Below the pieces are notes generated by a model that saw only the letters and a program-made list of their open reading frames with translations, made no database searches and was not told where the DNA came from. DNA of 17,092 nucleotides. Source: JBEKZQ01 sp049509675 (lineage in GTDB: Bacteria; Planctomycetota; Planctomycetia; Pirellulales; Thermoguttaceae). The stretch covers positions 1 through 17,092 of the forward strand of contig JBEKZQ010000086.1 of NCBI GenBank assembly GCA_049509675.1, given 5' to 3'. Of the stretch, positions 1 to 8,029 are shown piece by piece. Position 1 is the first letter of the stretch. The number at the start of each line of letters is the position of its first letter. The translations under genes and the position numbers were made by a program.

Positions 1-2
1 AC

Positions 3-1238
3 AACCTGACCCTCGCCGGCAACGTCGACCTTGGCGGCGCCAACCAGACAATCAACGTCGTCAACACGGGCAGCACGACGCTCTCCGGCGTGCTCTCCCA
101 CGGCGGCCTGGTGAAGTCCGGCGCGGGCGTGCTCGCGCTCGCCGGCTCTAACGCTTACAGCGGCGGCACCACGCTCGGCGCCGGTACGCTGAATCTGTCC
201 CACCAGTACGCGCTTCAGAACAGCACGCTCACCATGACCGGCGGCGGCAACCTGGCGTTCGATAGTTCGGTGAGCAGCAACGCATTCAACCTGGGCGGCC
301 TGATCGCCGCGTCCTCGGGCCCGGGCTACGATATCACCCTGCTGAACAACGCCGCTCTGCCCAACCCCATTACGCTGACCGTGGGCGGAAACAACGCTTC
401 GACCACCTACGCCGGGGTCCTTAGCGACACTTACCTCGGCGCTTCGCTGGGCGGTTCGCTCGTGAAGGCTGGCACCGGCGCCCTCTATCTCACCGGCAAC
501 CACAGCTACACCGGCGGCACCAGCATCGCCGCCGGCACGCTGACGCTCGGCCCGACGGCCGGACTGGGTGACACCGCCATCACGGTCGGCAGCGGGGCGG
601 TCTTCGCTCCGCATCCGCAGCCGACCGCCAACGGCGGCACGATTACCGCCGGTAACAGTGCTGCCTCGTTGACCGTCAATGCCGGCGGCGTCTTCGACAT
701 GTCCGGCGACAGCGCCGCCGGTACCTTCCAGGTCAATGGCGGCTACAACCCTTTGACCCTCAGCGGCGGCACCCTGGGCTTCGACCTCGTCGGCAGTTCT
801 GGCGACCAGTTGTCCGTGTCCGGCTTCGCCGCCACCGTTTCGGGCATAAACACCATCAGGATCACCGGCGTGGGGGCGCTCACGCAGCCCTACTACCCGT
901 TGATCACCGGCGTGACCTACGGGCTGGACGGCGGCACGTTCGTCCTGGCCAGCACCTCGGTCACAAGCGGCGGCAAGACCTACGGGCTGACGTTGAGGAC
1001 GGACGGGGGCTACGAGGAAGACGTCCTGGTTTCCGCCATCAACACGAACAATTCGTTGCTGGCCCTGTCGGCCGGTTCGCTGGCCATGAGCGTCCATATG
1101 GGCGATACCACCACGCTCACTACCGCTTCGGTGACCAACAGCGGCACGGACGCCGGCTCCTTCACGGCAGTCGCAGCGCCACGCTCACGATCACGAACAC
1201 CGACAACACCTCGGATCCGAGCGTCCCGCAAAGCCTGA
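3..1238 (+). CDS. Autotransporter-associated beta-strand repeat surface protein, 5'-truncated part before a frameshift
   Basis: The frame is open from the window edge, so the real start lies upstream; the GTG at 90 is internal. The product is rich in Gly, Thr, Ser and Ala and carries at least two copies of the passenger-associated transport repeat (PATR type). They read roughly GLVKSGAGVLALAGSNAYSG followed by GTTLGAGTLNL, and SLVKAGTGALYLTGNHSYTG followed by GTSIAAGTLTLG. Such repeats build a right-handed beta-helix in exported proteins. The last ~20 residues (Arg/Pro/Ser-rich, ending at 1238) do not look native. The expected continuation (GSRSATLTITNTDN, then SVPQSLTVAGYV) lies in another frame from about 1166 and runs into the 1241-2050 coding region. 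The two were almost certainly one gene. Family assignment is good; the specific role (surface or matrix protein) is inference. Confidence 0.8.
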   Translation, partial: NLTLAGNVDLGGANQTINVVNTGSTTLSGVLSHGGLVKSGAGVLALAGSNAYSGGTTLGAGTLNLSHQYALQNSTLTMTGGGNLAFDSSVSSNAFNLGGLIAASSGPGYDITLLNNAALPNPITLTVGGNNASTTYAGVLSDTYLGASLGGSLVKAGTGALYLTGNHSYTGGTSIAAGTLTLGPTAGLGDTAITVGSGAVFAPHPQPTANGGTITAGNSAASLTVNAGGVFDMSGDSAAGTFQVNGGYNPLTLSGGTLGFDLVGSSGDQLSVSGFAATVSGINTIRITGVGALTQPYYPLITGVTYGLDGGTFVLASTSVTSGGKTYGLTLRTDGGYEEDVLVSAINTNNSLLALSAGSLAMSVHMGDTTTLTTASVTNSGTDAGSFTAVAAPRSRSRTPTTPRIRASRKA

Positions 1239-1240
1239 CG

Positions 1241-2050
1241 GTGGCGGGCTATGTCTACAGCGGCCTGGGCGTGTGGAACGCCAGTGGCGGCACGTGGAGC
1301 ACGTTTGCCAATTGGTCCGAGACGAACAGTGGCGGGGTGCCCGGCGTGGACGGCCCCTTGAGCGCCGGCGACACGGCGACCTTCGCGAATGCGGCCGGGC
1401 CAGCGGCTACGGTGACCTTGACCGGCAGCGCCACCGTGAGCAGCCTGACGCTGAGCAATTCCGCCGGCTCCAGCTTCACGATCGCCGGCTCCGGCGCGCA
1501 GGGCACGCTGCACCTCAGCACGACCAGCGGTCAGGCCTCGGTCGTGAGCAGCGGCACGCAGAACATCACGGCGCCCGTGTCTTTGGACAGCCGGACGGCG
1601 GTGACCACCAACAACGGCAGCGACCTTCTGACGTTGGCCGGCCTGGTCAGCGGCAGCGGCGGGCTGGCGAAGATCGGCAATGGGACGTTGGTGCTGAGCA
1701 GTACGAACAACCATGCCAACGGCTTTACGGGCGGAACGACGCTTGTCGGCGGCAAACTCGAGTACACCAGTTCGTCGGCAGTGGACAAGGGCAACGTCGA
1801 GTTTGCCGGCGGCAACCTGGTGTTGAGCTTCGGGGCCGGCGGCGGCAGCGTCGTGAGCAGTGCCGACACCGGCTCGGGGCTTTCCGCTTCGGCGGCGTCG
1901 GCCGGGCTCGACTCGGCGGCGGTGGCGCCGCCCGCCGGGGCGGGTGCGGCCCTGACGGTGGCCGGCGTGCCGGAACCGGGCACGTTGGGGCTGCTGGCCG
2001 CCGGACTGCTGGCCGGCCTGATCGCCTGGCTGCGACGCCGGCGGGCGTGA
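1241..2050 (+). CDS. C-terminal part of the same repeat protein, with PEP-CTERM sorting tail
   Basis: This frame continues the upstream repeat protein. Codons from about 1166 to 1240 already read as native sequence (GSRSATLTITNTDNTSDP, then SVPQSLTV), so the GTG at 1241 is only the first start-like codon and not a likely true start. One more PATR-like repeat is seen (GLAKIGNGTLVLSSTNNH, then FTGGTTLVGGKLEYTSS). The last ~27 residues form a textbook PEP-CTERM signal: VPEPGTLGLLAAGLL, a hydrophobic helix, then a basic cluster LRRRRA just before the stop. In that system the protein is exported and its tail is recognised by an exosortase at the membrane. No exosortase gene lies in this window. 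The gene is either a recent pseudogene or carries a one-base sequencing error. Confidence 0.82.
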   Translation: MAGYVYSGLGVWNASGGTWSTFANWSETNSGGVPGVDGPLSAGDTATFANAAGPAATVTLTGSATVSSLTLSNSAGSSFTIAGSGAQGTLHLSTTSGQASVVSSGTQNITAPVSLDSRTAVTTNNGSDLLTLAGLVSGSGGLAKIGNGTLVLSSTNNHANGFTGGTTLVGGKLEYTSSSAVDKGNVEFAGGNLVLSFGAGGGSVVSSADTGSGLSASAASAGLDSAAVAPPAGAGAALTVAGVPEPGTLGLLAAGLLAGLIAWLRRRRA

Positions 2051-2191
2051 CGAAGCGCAATCGATGTATTTGCAATATCTGCTATCGGAACTGCTTGTCG
2101 CTCGCACGGGAACGTCAGCGGCGGCTGGGACCCGCGTATTCCGAGCTTCTCGCCTGCGCCCCCGTGAATGCCGAATAAGACCGGATTCACC

Positions 2192-2887
2192 TCAGTTTGG
2201 TTCTCCTGCTGCTGCTCGGTCGGCAAGCAAGATCGCCCGATCCTGGCGGACTCGTCCGGCGGGAATCGCTGGATCGCCGTTGCGCAGGCGTTTCAGCATG
2301 GCAACCTTGTCGCTCCCGGCGACCAGCCAAAGCACGCGCCGCGCACGGTCGAGCACGGGATACGTCAACGTCATCCGCCGCCTCCCCAGGTAGACGCCGG
2401 TTGCGGCGACGTCCGCATCGATCACCTCTAGGGCCGGATCTCCGGGCAGCAGGGATGCGGTATGGCCGTCAGGTCCCAGGCCCAGGTGGACAAGATCCAA
2501 GACGGGCGGCGATCCGGCAATCTCCTGCAAGACCCGCGCATAGCGAACGGCCGCGGCCTCCAGGTCGGGAGCATCGACCGGCATGGCGTGGATCTGCTCG
2601 GGACGCAGCGGGGCGTGCGCCAGCAAGCTTTCGCGCAGATGGGTGAGGTTGCGGTCGGGGTGTCCCTCGGGCGCCACGCGCTCGTCCACCTGGACCACGT
2701 GCATGCCCTGCCAGGGCACTTCTTCGTTTGCCAGGGCTCGAAGCATGAGCCAGGGCGTGTGGCCGCCGCTGACGGCGGCCACAAAACGTCCGCTCCTGGC
2801 GACGGCCACGCGCGCCTCCGCGGCGATGATCGCGGCGGCCTCGCGCGCGACCGAATCGGCGTCGGCAACTACTTCCATCTGCATCAT
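2192..2887 (-). CDS. pgl: 6-phosphogluconolactonase
   Basis: It hydrolyses 6-phospho-D-glucono-1,5-lactone to 6-phosphogluconate, the second step of the oxidative pentose phosphate pathway, in the cytoplasm. Family signatures are clear: SGGHTP at residues 40-45 (phosphate loop), VDER at 67-70 followed by HPDRN, and GLGPDGHTASLLPG at 136-149, which is the hallmark of the DevB/SOL/NagB-like fold. The 231-residue length is normal for the family. An in-frame ATG 30 bases further upstream (2917) would overlap the propeller gene's stop and lies inside a palindromic repeat, so I prefer the ATG at 2887; ATGs at 2884 and 2878 are also possible, and no strong Shine-Dalgarno decides. It follows the beta-propeller gene on the same strand with an 8-base gap, so the two may be co-transcribed although their functions differ. 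Confidence 0.92.
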   Translation of the reverse strand: MMQMEVVADADSVAREAAAIIAAEARVAVARSGRFVAAVSGGHTPWLMLRALANEEVPWQGMHVVQVDERVAPEGHPDRNLTHLRESLLAHAPLRPEQIHAMPVDAPDLEAAAVRYARVLQEIAGSPPVLDLVHLGLGPDGHTASLLPGDPALEVIDADVAATGVYLGRRRMTLTYPVLDRARRVLWLVAGSDKVAMLKRLRNGDPAIPAGRVRQDRAILLADRAAAGEPN

Positions 2888-2894
2888 GGCATCT

Positions 2895-5687
2895 TCACGG
2901 GCCGGGGACTGGTCCATTTTTCGGCCAGAAGGCGCGGGTTTGCGAATTGATGATGGCCGAAAACATGGACCTGTCCCCTTCGGCCGCCCCGGCCGGCCAG
3001 GGCGGTTCGCCGGACGCCGCCGCCGCGCCGTACAGTTGGCAGGCCTGCAAGCCGCCGCCGGGGCCCGTGTAGAAGACCCTGCCGTTGGAGACGCAGCCGC
3101 TGATGCACTCGCTCGGATCGAGACGCGGTCCGCTGCTCAGCAGCCTGACGTGCCGGATGTCGGAAACGTCGTAAACGTCCATGGCCGTGCCGATCAAGGT
3201 GGAGCCTGAGAGGGTCAAACGGGTACACTTGTATTCGTTGTCGAGTATGGCCAGGATCTTGCCCGTGGCAAGGTCCAGCAGATAGGACTTCTTGTATTGG
3301 GCGTGGACGAAGATGAAGTGCGGGCCGATCGTGGGCACGTGGATCGCCAGCGCGACCGGTTCCGATTGCCAGACCAGGGCGCCATCCTTGGCATCGAGGC
3401 ACCACACGTGGCAGTCCTTGGCGCCGGGCAGCGGGTTGTAACCGCCCAGGTAAAGCCGCCCGTCCTTAGCCGAGATGGTCGAGCCGCCGCGGACTGAATA
3501 GTTGGTGGTCAGCCAGAGGATCCGGCCCGTCTCCGGCTCGATCGCCGCCGTAATGCCCTGGGACCCGGGAAGGCCGGAAGGCGACCTGGGGGTGTGGCCG
3601 AAGAAGCAGGAGTAATAGAGCCGGCCGTTCATGAGGCAAACCCCGGCGTCGTCGCCGCCCGAGCCATAGGAGGAGAAGTCTTTGGTCCACGCGGTTCGGC
3701 CCGTCTTCAGGTCATAGGCCCGCAGCAACGGCCGGTGGCTGGCGGGGAAGGAGGGGATATCTTGATGTCCGAACAGCCACGAGACCTTCTCCGCGTCGGG
3801 CGCCTCGGGGTCGTACCTGCCCGTGCCGAAGCAATAGACTGCCAGGTTCTTGTGAATCACCGGCGGCTGCTGGCGGTTCCAACTGGGAGAGCCGGAAAAG
3901 GGTGCTTCCCAGAGGAGATTGCCGGTGGCGGCGTCCAGGCATCGCAGGCGGCTCTTGCGCAGCCCGGCCTGCGGGACGAGCACGCGCTCCTGGTAGTAGA
4001 GCGGGGCGGTGTAGCAAATATGCACGCCGGGGAAATACCGCCGCCAGAGCAGGCGTCCGCTCTGCTGCTCGACCGCGAAGATCTGGCCTTCGGCGGTGTG
4101 GGTATACATCCGACCCCCGCCAAACGAGGAGAATTGCTTGGCCGTACCTTCGTAGCGACGGATCCACTGCATCTTCAGCGGGAGCCGAACGGTCTGGTCG
4201 TCGGCGTTGGTGTTTCCCCAATCGCGGAAACTGGTAAAACGATCGTACTGGGCACTGGCCAGCGGAGTACGCAAGGGGCTGCGAATCTTCCACAACTGCA
4301 GGTCTCGCGACGGCAACGGCACATGGCCGCCGGGGCCGAGAACGTACAGGTATCCGTCTTCGCTGCCGAAGTAGACCCGGCCGTCGCAGACGGCCGCTGG
4401 CGCGGAGATGGCCTTCCCCGAGGTCGTGCGGAAGGACCACGCCTTCTCGTCCCCCTTGCCCTGCTCGGACGCAGGGCCGCAGGGCGAGGCAGAGAGCGGC
4501 ACCACGTACAGCGCGCCATCCAGGCCCCCGTATACGGCCTTGTCGCCCACCAGGATCGGTGCGGCAATCGACGGATAGCAGCCTTCATATCTACACGGTT
4601 TGCCCGTTACCGCGTGCTTGCAGAAACCAAAACCTTCCTCGGGCCGGCAGCGGTAGATGTCCTGCCCGCGAATGCTGACCGAGGAGAAACTCAGCACGCC
4701 GCCGCGGGAGTCGCTCCTGGTCCCGGAAACGTACTGCCGGCCCTCTTTGCCGGCAAGGAGGATTTCCTCGACCCCCAGGTCGAAGTCGAGCACCTTGGCC
4801 TGGGTGCGGCGGAGAACCTCGCGGGGAGCGGCCGGGCCGGGCCGAAGGAAATCGACCTGGCCGATGTTATCGAGCCAATGCCACTGGCGGTAGACCGTGC
4901 CATCGCCGCCGATGCTCAGCCCCAGGGTGGCCGTGTACTGGAGGTGCAGCCGGGCGATTTTCGCCTGCGGGCCGAGGTCTTCCAGCCAGACGAGCGTGCC
5001 GCCGGCGGGCAGCACGACGGTGCGGTCGTCCAGGGCGATGTCCCGGGAGCACAAGAACTGTTCGGTCAACCTTACCCGCCCCTTCAGGTGCCCGGCCCAC
5101 GCGGCGCCGCTCCAACGGTCGCCGCTGAAGCCCAGGTGCTCGCCGACGAAGTCCCACTGCCAGCAGACCCGGCCGTCGAACTCCAGCGCGTACACGCGGG
5201 AGCCGAGCGTGGCGAAGTAGACCCGGTCCTTGCCCACCACCGGCGCGCTGAAGATGGGCTCGCCGCAGGCAATCTCCTTGACCACTTTTCCGCTGGCCGC
5301 GTCGAGGACATAATACACCCCGGCCATGGTGCCGAAGTGGAGGTAGCGGCCCGCCAGCGCCGGGGAGGAAACGTTGTTGCAGTTCCTCTCTCCGCCGCGC
5401 GTTGGCACGCGCCACACGACGCGGAGCGTGGCCGCATCGAGGCAGAATGCCACGCCGGCCCCATCCACCACGTAAACCCGCCCGCCGCCGACCACGGGCG
5501 CCGTGAACACGGCATCGGTCAGTTCGGCGGCCGCCACCAGTCCCAACGGCAGTCGCAACTGCCGCCCGGACACGTCGCCGGAGTGGCGGCAGTCGTACTT
5601 CAGTTGTGTCCAGTCTTCCGCCGCGGCAATGCCGGCCAAGAAGAAGACGATCGAAAAGACGCCAAGTACTCGGTAGCGGATCGGCAT
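2895..5687 (-). CDS. Secreted PQQ-type beta-propeller protein
   Basis: A 930-residue protein with a signal peptide (residues 1-23, hydrophobic GVFSIVFFLAGIAAA, probable cleavage before EDW). The mature part is a long run of PQQ-like propeller blades. Examples are APVVGGGRVYVVDGAG with FCLDAATLRVVW, AGVYYVLDAASGKVVKE, RVYALEFDGRVCWQW, EGQIFAVEQQSGRLLWRRY, RCLDAATGNLLWEAPF, and VWCLDAKDGALVWQ. About ten blades are visible, enough for one or two propellers. In planctomycetes such proteins are usually periplasmic or exported and of unknown substrate; I see no haem c motif or clear dehydrogenase residues, so an enzymatic role should not be assumed. The start is supported by a purine-rich ribosome site (AAGGAAGG at 5695-5702). 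Odd feature: the last ~25 residues (GDRSMFSAIINSQ to the end) are encoded by a palindromic repeat, so the natural C-terminus was probably replaced or extended. Confidence 0.88.
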   Translation of the reverse strand: MPIRYRVLGVFSIVFFLAGIAAAEDWTQLKYDCRHSGDVSGRQLRLPLGLVAAAELTDAVFTAPVVGGGRVYVVDGAGVAFCLDAATLRVVWRVPTRGGERNCNNVSSPALAGRYLHFGTMAGVYYVLDAASGKVVKEIACGEPIFSAPVVGKDRVYFATLGSRVYALEFDGRVCWQWDFVGEHLGFSGDRWSGAAWAGHLKGRVRLTEQFLCSRDIALDDRTVVLPAGGTLVWLEDLGPQAKIARLHLQYTATLGLSIGGDGTVYRQWHWLDNIGQVDFLRPGPAAPREVLRRTQAKVLDFDLGVEEILLAGKEGRQYVSGTRSDSRGGVLSFSSVSIRGQDIYRCRPEEGFGFCKHAVTGKPCRYEGCYPSIAAPILVGDKAVYGGLDGALYVVPLSASPCGPASEQGKGDEKAWSFRTTSGKAISAPAAVCDGRVYFGSEDGYLYVLGPGGHVPLPSRDLQLWKIRSPLRTPLASAQYDRFTSFRDWGNTNADDQTVRLPLKMQWIRRYEGTAKQFSSFGGGRMYTHTAEGQIFAVEQQSGRLLWRRYFPGVHICYTAPLYYQERVLVPQAGLRKSRLRCLDAATGNLLWEAPFSGSPSWNRQQPPVIHKNLAVYCFGTGRYDPEAPDAEKVSWLFGHQDIPSFPASHRPLLRAYDLKTGRTAWTKDFSSYGSGGDDAGVCLMNGRLYYSCFFGHTPRSPSGLPGSQGITAAIEPETGRILWLTTNYSVRGGSTISAKDGRLYLGGYNPLPGAKDCHVWCLDAKDGALVWQSEPVALAIHVPTIGPHFIFVHAQYKKSYLLDLATGKILAILDNEYKCTRLTLSGSTLIGTAMDVYDVSDIRHVRLLSSGPRLDPSECISGCVSNGRVFYTGPGGGLQACQLYGAAAASGEPPWPAGAAEGDRSMFSAIINSQTRAFWPKNGPVPGP
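2904..2978. repeat. 75 bp inverted-repeat element at the propeller/pgl junction
   Basis: The left arm (2904-2926) begins GGGGACTGGTCCATTTTTCG and the right arm, read on the minus strand, begins GGGGACAGGTCCATGTTTTC. Both continue into CGGCC and differ only at one base and one extra G. The ends (GGGGAC followed by TGG/AGG and TCC) match the style of the elements at 10471, 13511 and 14935. The element encodes the last ~25 residues of the propeller protein and contains the most upstream possible pgl start codon. Confidence 0.8.
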
Positions 5688-5848
5688 GGTGCTTCCTTCC
5701 TTTGTCGCAGCCTGTCATCGATTATTGAGCCTCAGAATAGTAATGCAACGAGGCCGAGCAACGGGAGGCCGGTCGTGCGGGGAAAAAGCCCGCCCGCCGT
5801 TGCACTACTTTGCTGAACACCAATAGTCTTGGATCGGGCGTAGTCCGG

Positions 5849-5877
5849 TCGAAAAAGCCAACGACACTCATTATACT
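5849..5877 (+). promoter_or_regulatory. Possible sigma70-type promoter ahead of the glycoside-hydrolase-like gene
   Basis: TATACT (5872-5877) fits a -10 box. TCGAAA 17 bases upstream is a 4-of-6 match to a -35 box. It would give a leader of about 80 bases before the ATG at 5961. It lies in the 273 bp divergent region between two genes read in opposite directions. The rest of that region shows no feature I can name. Sequence match only. Confidence 0.3.
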
Positions 5878-5960
5878 GTACCGGACAATGTCGCCCGCAG
5901 GCGAGAAGCATCCATGAACCCCCTGGCTATCGCTTCCCTAAATCACGAGAGGAGTCACGA

Positions 5961-7922
5961 ATGAGCACTTTTGTCCCTAAAGGAACGGTTGGCCTGGCGG
6001 CGTGCGCCGCAATGGTGGTCTGGATGGGAATCCTCGGCCGCGCGACCAGCGGGCGGGCGGCCGAGCCGGTCGTCCAATACCGCGACGTCGGCGGCCTCCA
6101 GGACTTCGACACCAAGCAGAACATCTACTTCGACCATGGCGAGGGGTTTGGCGGCACGGGCTGGCCGCGCTATTGGAACATGACATGGGGCGGCACCGGC
6201 GGCGCGCTGTACGAGAACGACGAGCACTTCTGGTGGGCCTGCACGCCTCCCAGGGATGCGCAGAACCTCATTGGCTCGCGGGCCATCAAGCCCCACCACT
6301 TCGCCCGCTTCCGCGTCAAGGCCGACAAGCTGCCCAAGGAGGGCGACCTGTTCCTCACGCTGCGATTCAAGGACGAGGTTCTGGCCCCGGCCCCGGTCTT
6401 CGCGTGGAGCGGCGGGACCCAGTGGAAGCCTCTCGGCGAGATCGGCGGAAAGAACGACCACTGGTGGAAGACCAGCCAGTTCCGCGTGCCGGCCGCCGAT
6501 CGCGGCATCGAGAAGGGGTCCTTGGTCTTCAAGATCGGCGTGGACGGGTACAATCCGTCGATCAAGGGAGAACTCGGCATCGATGCGATCCAGGTGGCCA
6601 CGACCGAGGACCGGTCGCGGTTTCCGGCCGACAAGCGCGGGTTCTGGCCGATGGAGCCCAAGAGCAAGTTCGCCAAGTTGGGCCAGAGCATGGAGCTGAT
6701 TCCCGGCCAGGGGCCCTTCTTCATGTTCGGCGTCTACGACGGCAGCGCCGGCTGGGTCACCGACGGCGGCTCGCAGACCAAGGCCGGCAACGGCAAGATG
6801 GATAGCTGGCGCCTGCTCCAGGAAGAAGGGGTCAACACCTACGTCATCCACGGCTGGGACAAGAAGTGGCGCAGTTGGTGGATGGAGTACGCCGGCGAGG
6901 CGCCCTCGAAATGGGCCGCGCCGGGCGTCTACGTCGAATTGGACATCAAGGAACACGTGGTCCAGGCGGCCGGACACAAGCTCAAGATCATCCCGAACTT
7001 CCTGACCGACACGCGGGCGTACTGGATCCAGAATCAGTACAAGGGCGATCAGCAGGCGCTGGAAGGTTTGGGGAGGGTAATGAAGCAATACGCCGACGAC
7101 CCCACGCTCCTGGCCTGGTATCCGGTGGACGAATGGGACCACGAGGACGACGGCTACGGCAAGCCACGGCTCTTTTCCCACCTGGTGAATCTCGAAGTGC
7201 GGAAGAATTCGCCCAACCGTCCCTGCTTCATGCTGCTGATGGGCTACCTGGGAACCGACACGTGGAAGATGGCCGCCGAGGAGGCCGACATCCTGGCCGT
7301 GGACGCTTACCCCAGCGACGTCGGGGGCATCGAGAAGGGGCTGGCCCTCCAGGCGGAGCGCCTGACCGACATGCGGTCGGTCATGGGGCGCGACAAGCCC
7401 TATGTGCTGGTCCCGGAACTGGGCCAGAAGCTCAATGACGGAAAGGGCCCGCTGTTTGCCATGAGCCCCGCCGAAAACTTGGCGCAATGTTACATGGGAA
7501 TCATCCACGGCGCCCGCGGCATCCTCTTCTTCCACAACCATCATCCGGCCGAGCCCGGCCTGCCCAAGGACCTGTGGGAGGGGCCGACGCGCTTCTCGCG
7601 CCAGTTGTTCGGGCCGGACGGCCTGGCCAAGCTCCTGCTGCCACCCTCCAAGGCGGTAGACATCGTCGGCGAATCGAAGATCGTCAAGTGTTCCAATCCG
7701 GCGATCCATGCCTCGCTGTTCGAGGACCCGCAAGGCCGGCGAGCCCTCGTTGCGCTGAATGCCCTCAAGAAGCCGGCCAAGGGGGTGCGGTTCGAGATCG
7801 TCCGCCTGAACAGTGGTCAAGTTCGCACGCGCTTCGAGGCGGGCCGGACCCTTAGCAGCCAGGCCGGCGCGCTGGCCGACGACTTCGACGGACTCCAGCC
7901 GCACGTCTACGACCTGCCGTGA
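5961..7922 (+). CDS. Secreted glycoside-hydrolase-like (TIM-barrel) protein
   Basis: A 653-residue protein with an N-terminal export signal (hydrophobic stretch at about residues 10-26, likely cleavage after GRA near residue 34). Residues ~35-220 form a Trp-rich beta-sandwich-like region. Residues ~240-560 resemble the (beta/alpha)8 barrel of clan-A glycoside hydrolases: LLQEEGVNTYVIHGWD, KIIPNFLTD, then an acidic block YPVDEWDHEDD with Glu391 as candidate acid/base, ADILAVDAYPSDVGG, and VPELGQ with Glu486 as candidate nucleophile. GIIHGARGILFFHNH closes the barrel. The C-terminal ~90 residues are a small beta domain. A good ribosome site (GAGAGGAG at 5947-5954) fixes the start. I cannot name the GH family or substrate. 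Its position just before a secreted DUF6807 gene suggests the two act together outside the cytoplasm. Confidence 0.72.
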   Translation: MSTFVPKGTVGLAACAAMVVWMGILGRATSGRAAEPVVQYRDVGGLQDFDTKQNIYFDHGEGFGGTGWPRYWNMTWGGTGGALYENDEHFWWACTPPRDAQNLIGSRAIKPHHFARFRVKADKLPKEGDLFLTLRFKDEVLAPAPVFAWSGGTQWKPLGEIGGKNDHWWKTSQFRVPAADRGIEKGSLVFKIGVDGYNPSIKGELGIDAIQVATTEDRSRFPADKRGFWPMEPKSKFAKLGQSMELIPGQGPFFMFGVYDGSAGWVTDGGSQTKAGNGKMDSWRLLQEEGVNTYVIHGWDKKWRSWWMEYAGEAPSKWAAPGVYVELDIKEHVVQAAGHKLKIIPNFLTDTRAYWIQNQYKGDQQALEGLGRVMKQYADDPTLLAWYPVDEWDHEDDGYGKPRLFSHLVNLEVRKNSPNRPCFMLLMGYLGTDTWKMAAEEADILAVDAYPSDVGGIEKGLALQAERLTDMRSVMGRDKPYVLVPELGQKLNDGKGPLFAMSPAENLAQCYMGIIHGARGILFFHNHHPAEPGLPKDLWEGPTRFSRQLFGPDGLAKLLLPPSKAVDIVGESKIVKCSNPAIHASLFEDPQGRRALVALNALKKPAKGVRFEIVRLNSGQVRTRFEAGRTLSSQAGALADDFDGLQPHVYDLP

Positions 7923-7932
7923 GGTGCAGGTT

Positions 7933-7969
7933 CCCCTCTCCCCTTGCGGGAGAGGGCCGGAGTGAGGGG
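7933..7969. repeat. CCCTCTCCC/GGGAGAGGG hairpin repeat, copy 1
   Basis: A perfect 9 bp stem (7934-7942 with 7948-7956) with loop CTTGC, followed by GGAGTGAGGGG. It starts 11 bases after the stop codon of the upstream gene, so it could serve as a transcript end or mRNA stabiliser, though no T-run follows. Copies at 10535 and 12515 share stem, loop pattern and tail. Confidence 0.85.
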
Positions 7970-8029
7970 ATGATGGAAGATGGAGCCGATACAGAAAGCC
8001 ACACTTAACAACAAGAAAGGGAGCAAACC

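Noticed and set aside
1155..1175. Programmed -1 ribosomal frameshift in the repeat protein
   Set aside because: No X-XXY-YYZ slippery heptamer and no obvious stimulatory hairpin directly after the shift point.
3594..5816. Long plus-strand open frame (740 codons) opposite the beta-propeller gene
   Set aside because: Composition is low-complexity Arg/Ala/Gly/Val with no recognisable domain, and it mirrors a clearly real gene. It is a high-GC shadow.
7933..7969. Standard intrinsic terminator
   Set aside because: The stem is strong but no T-run follows and the same sequence occurs inside a gene at 10535, so it is listed as a repeat.
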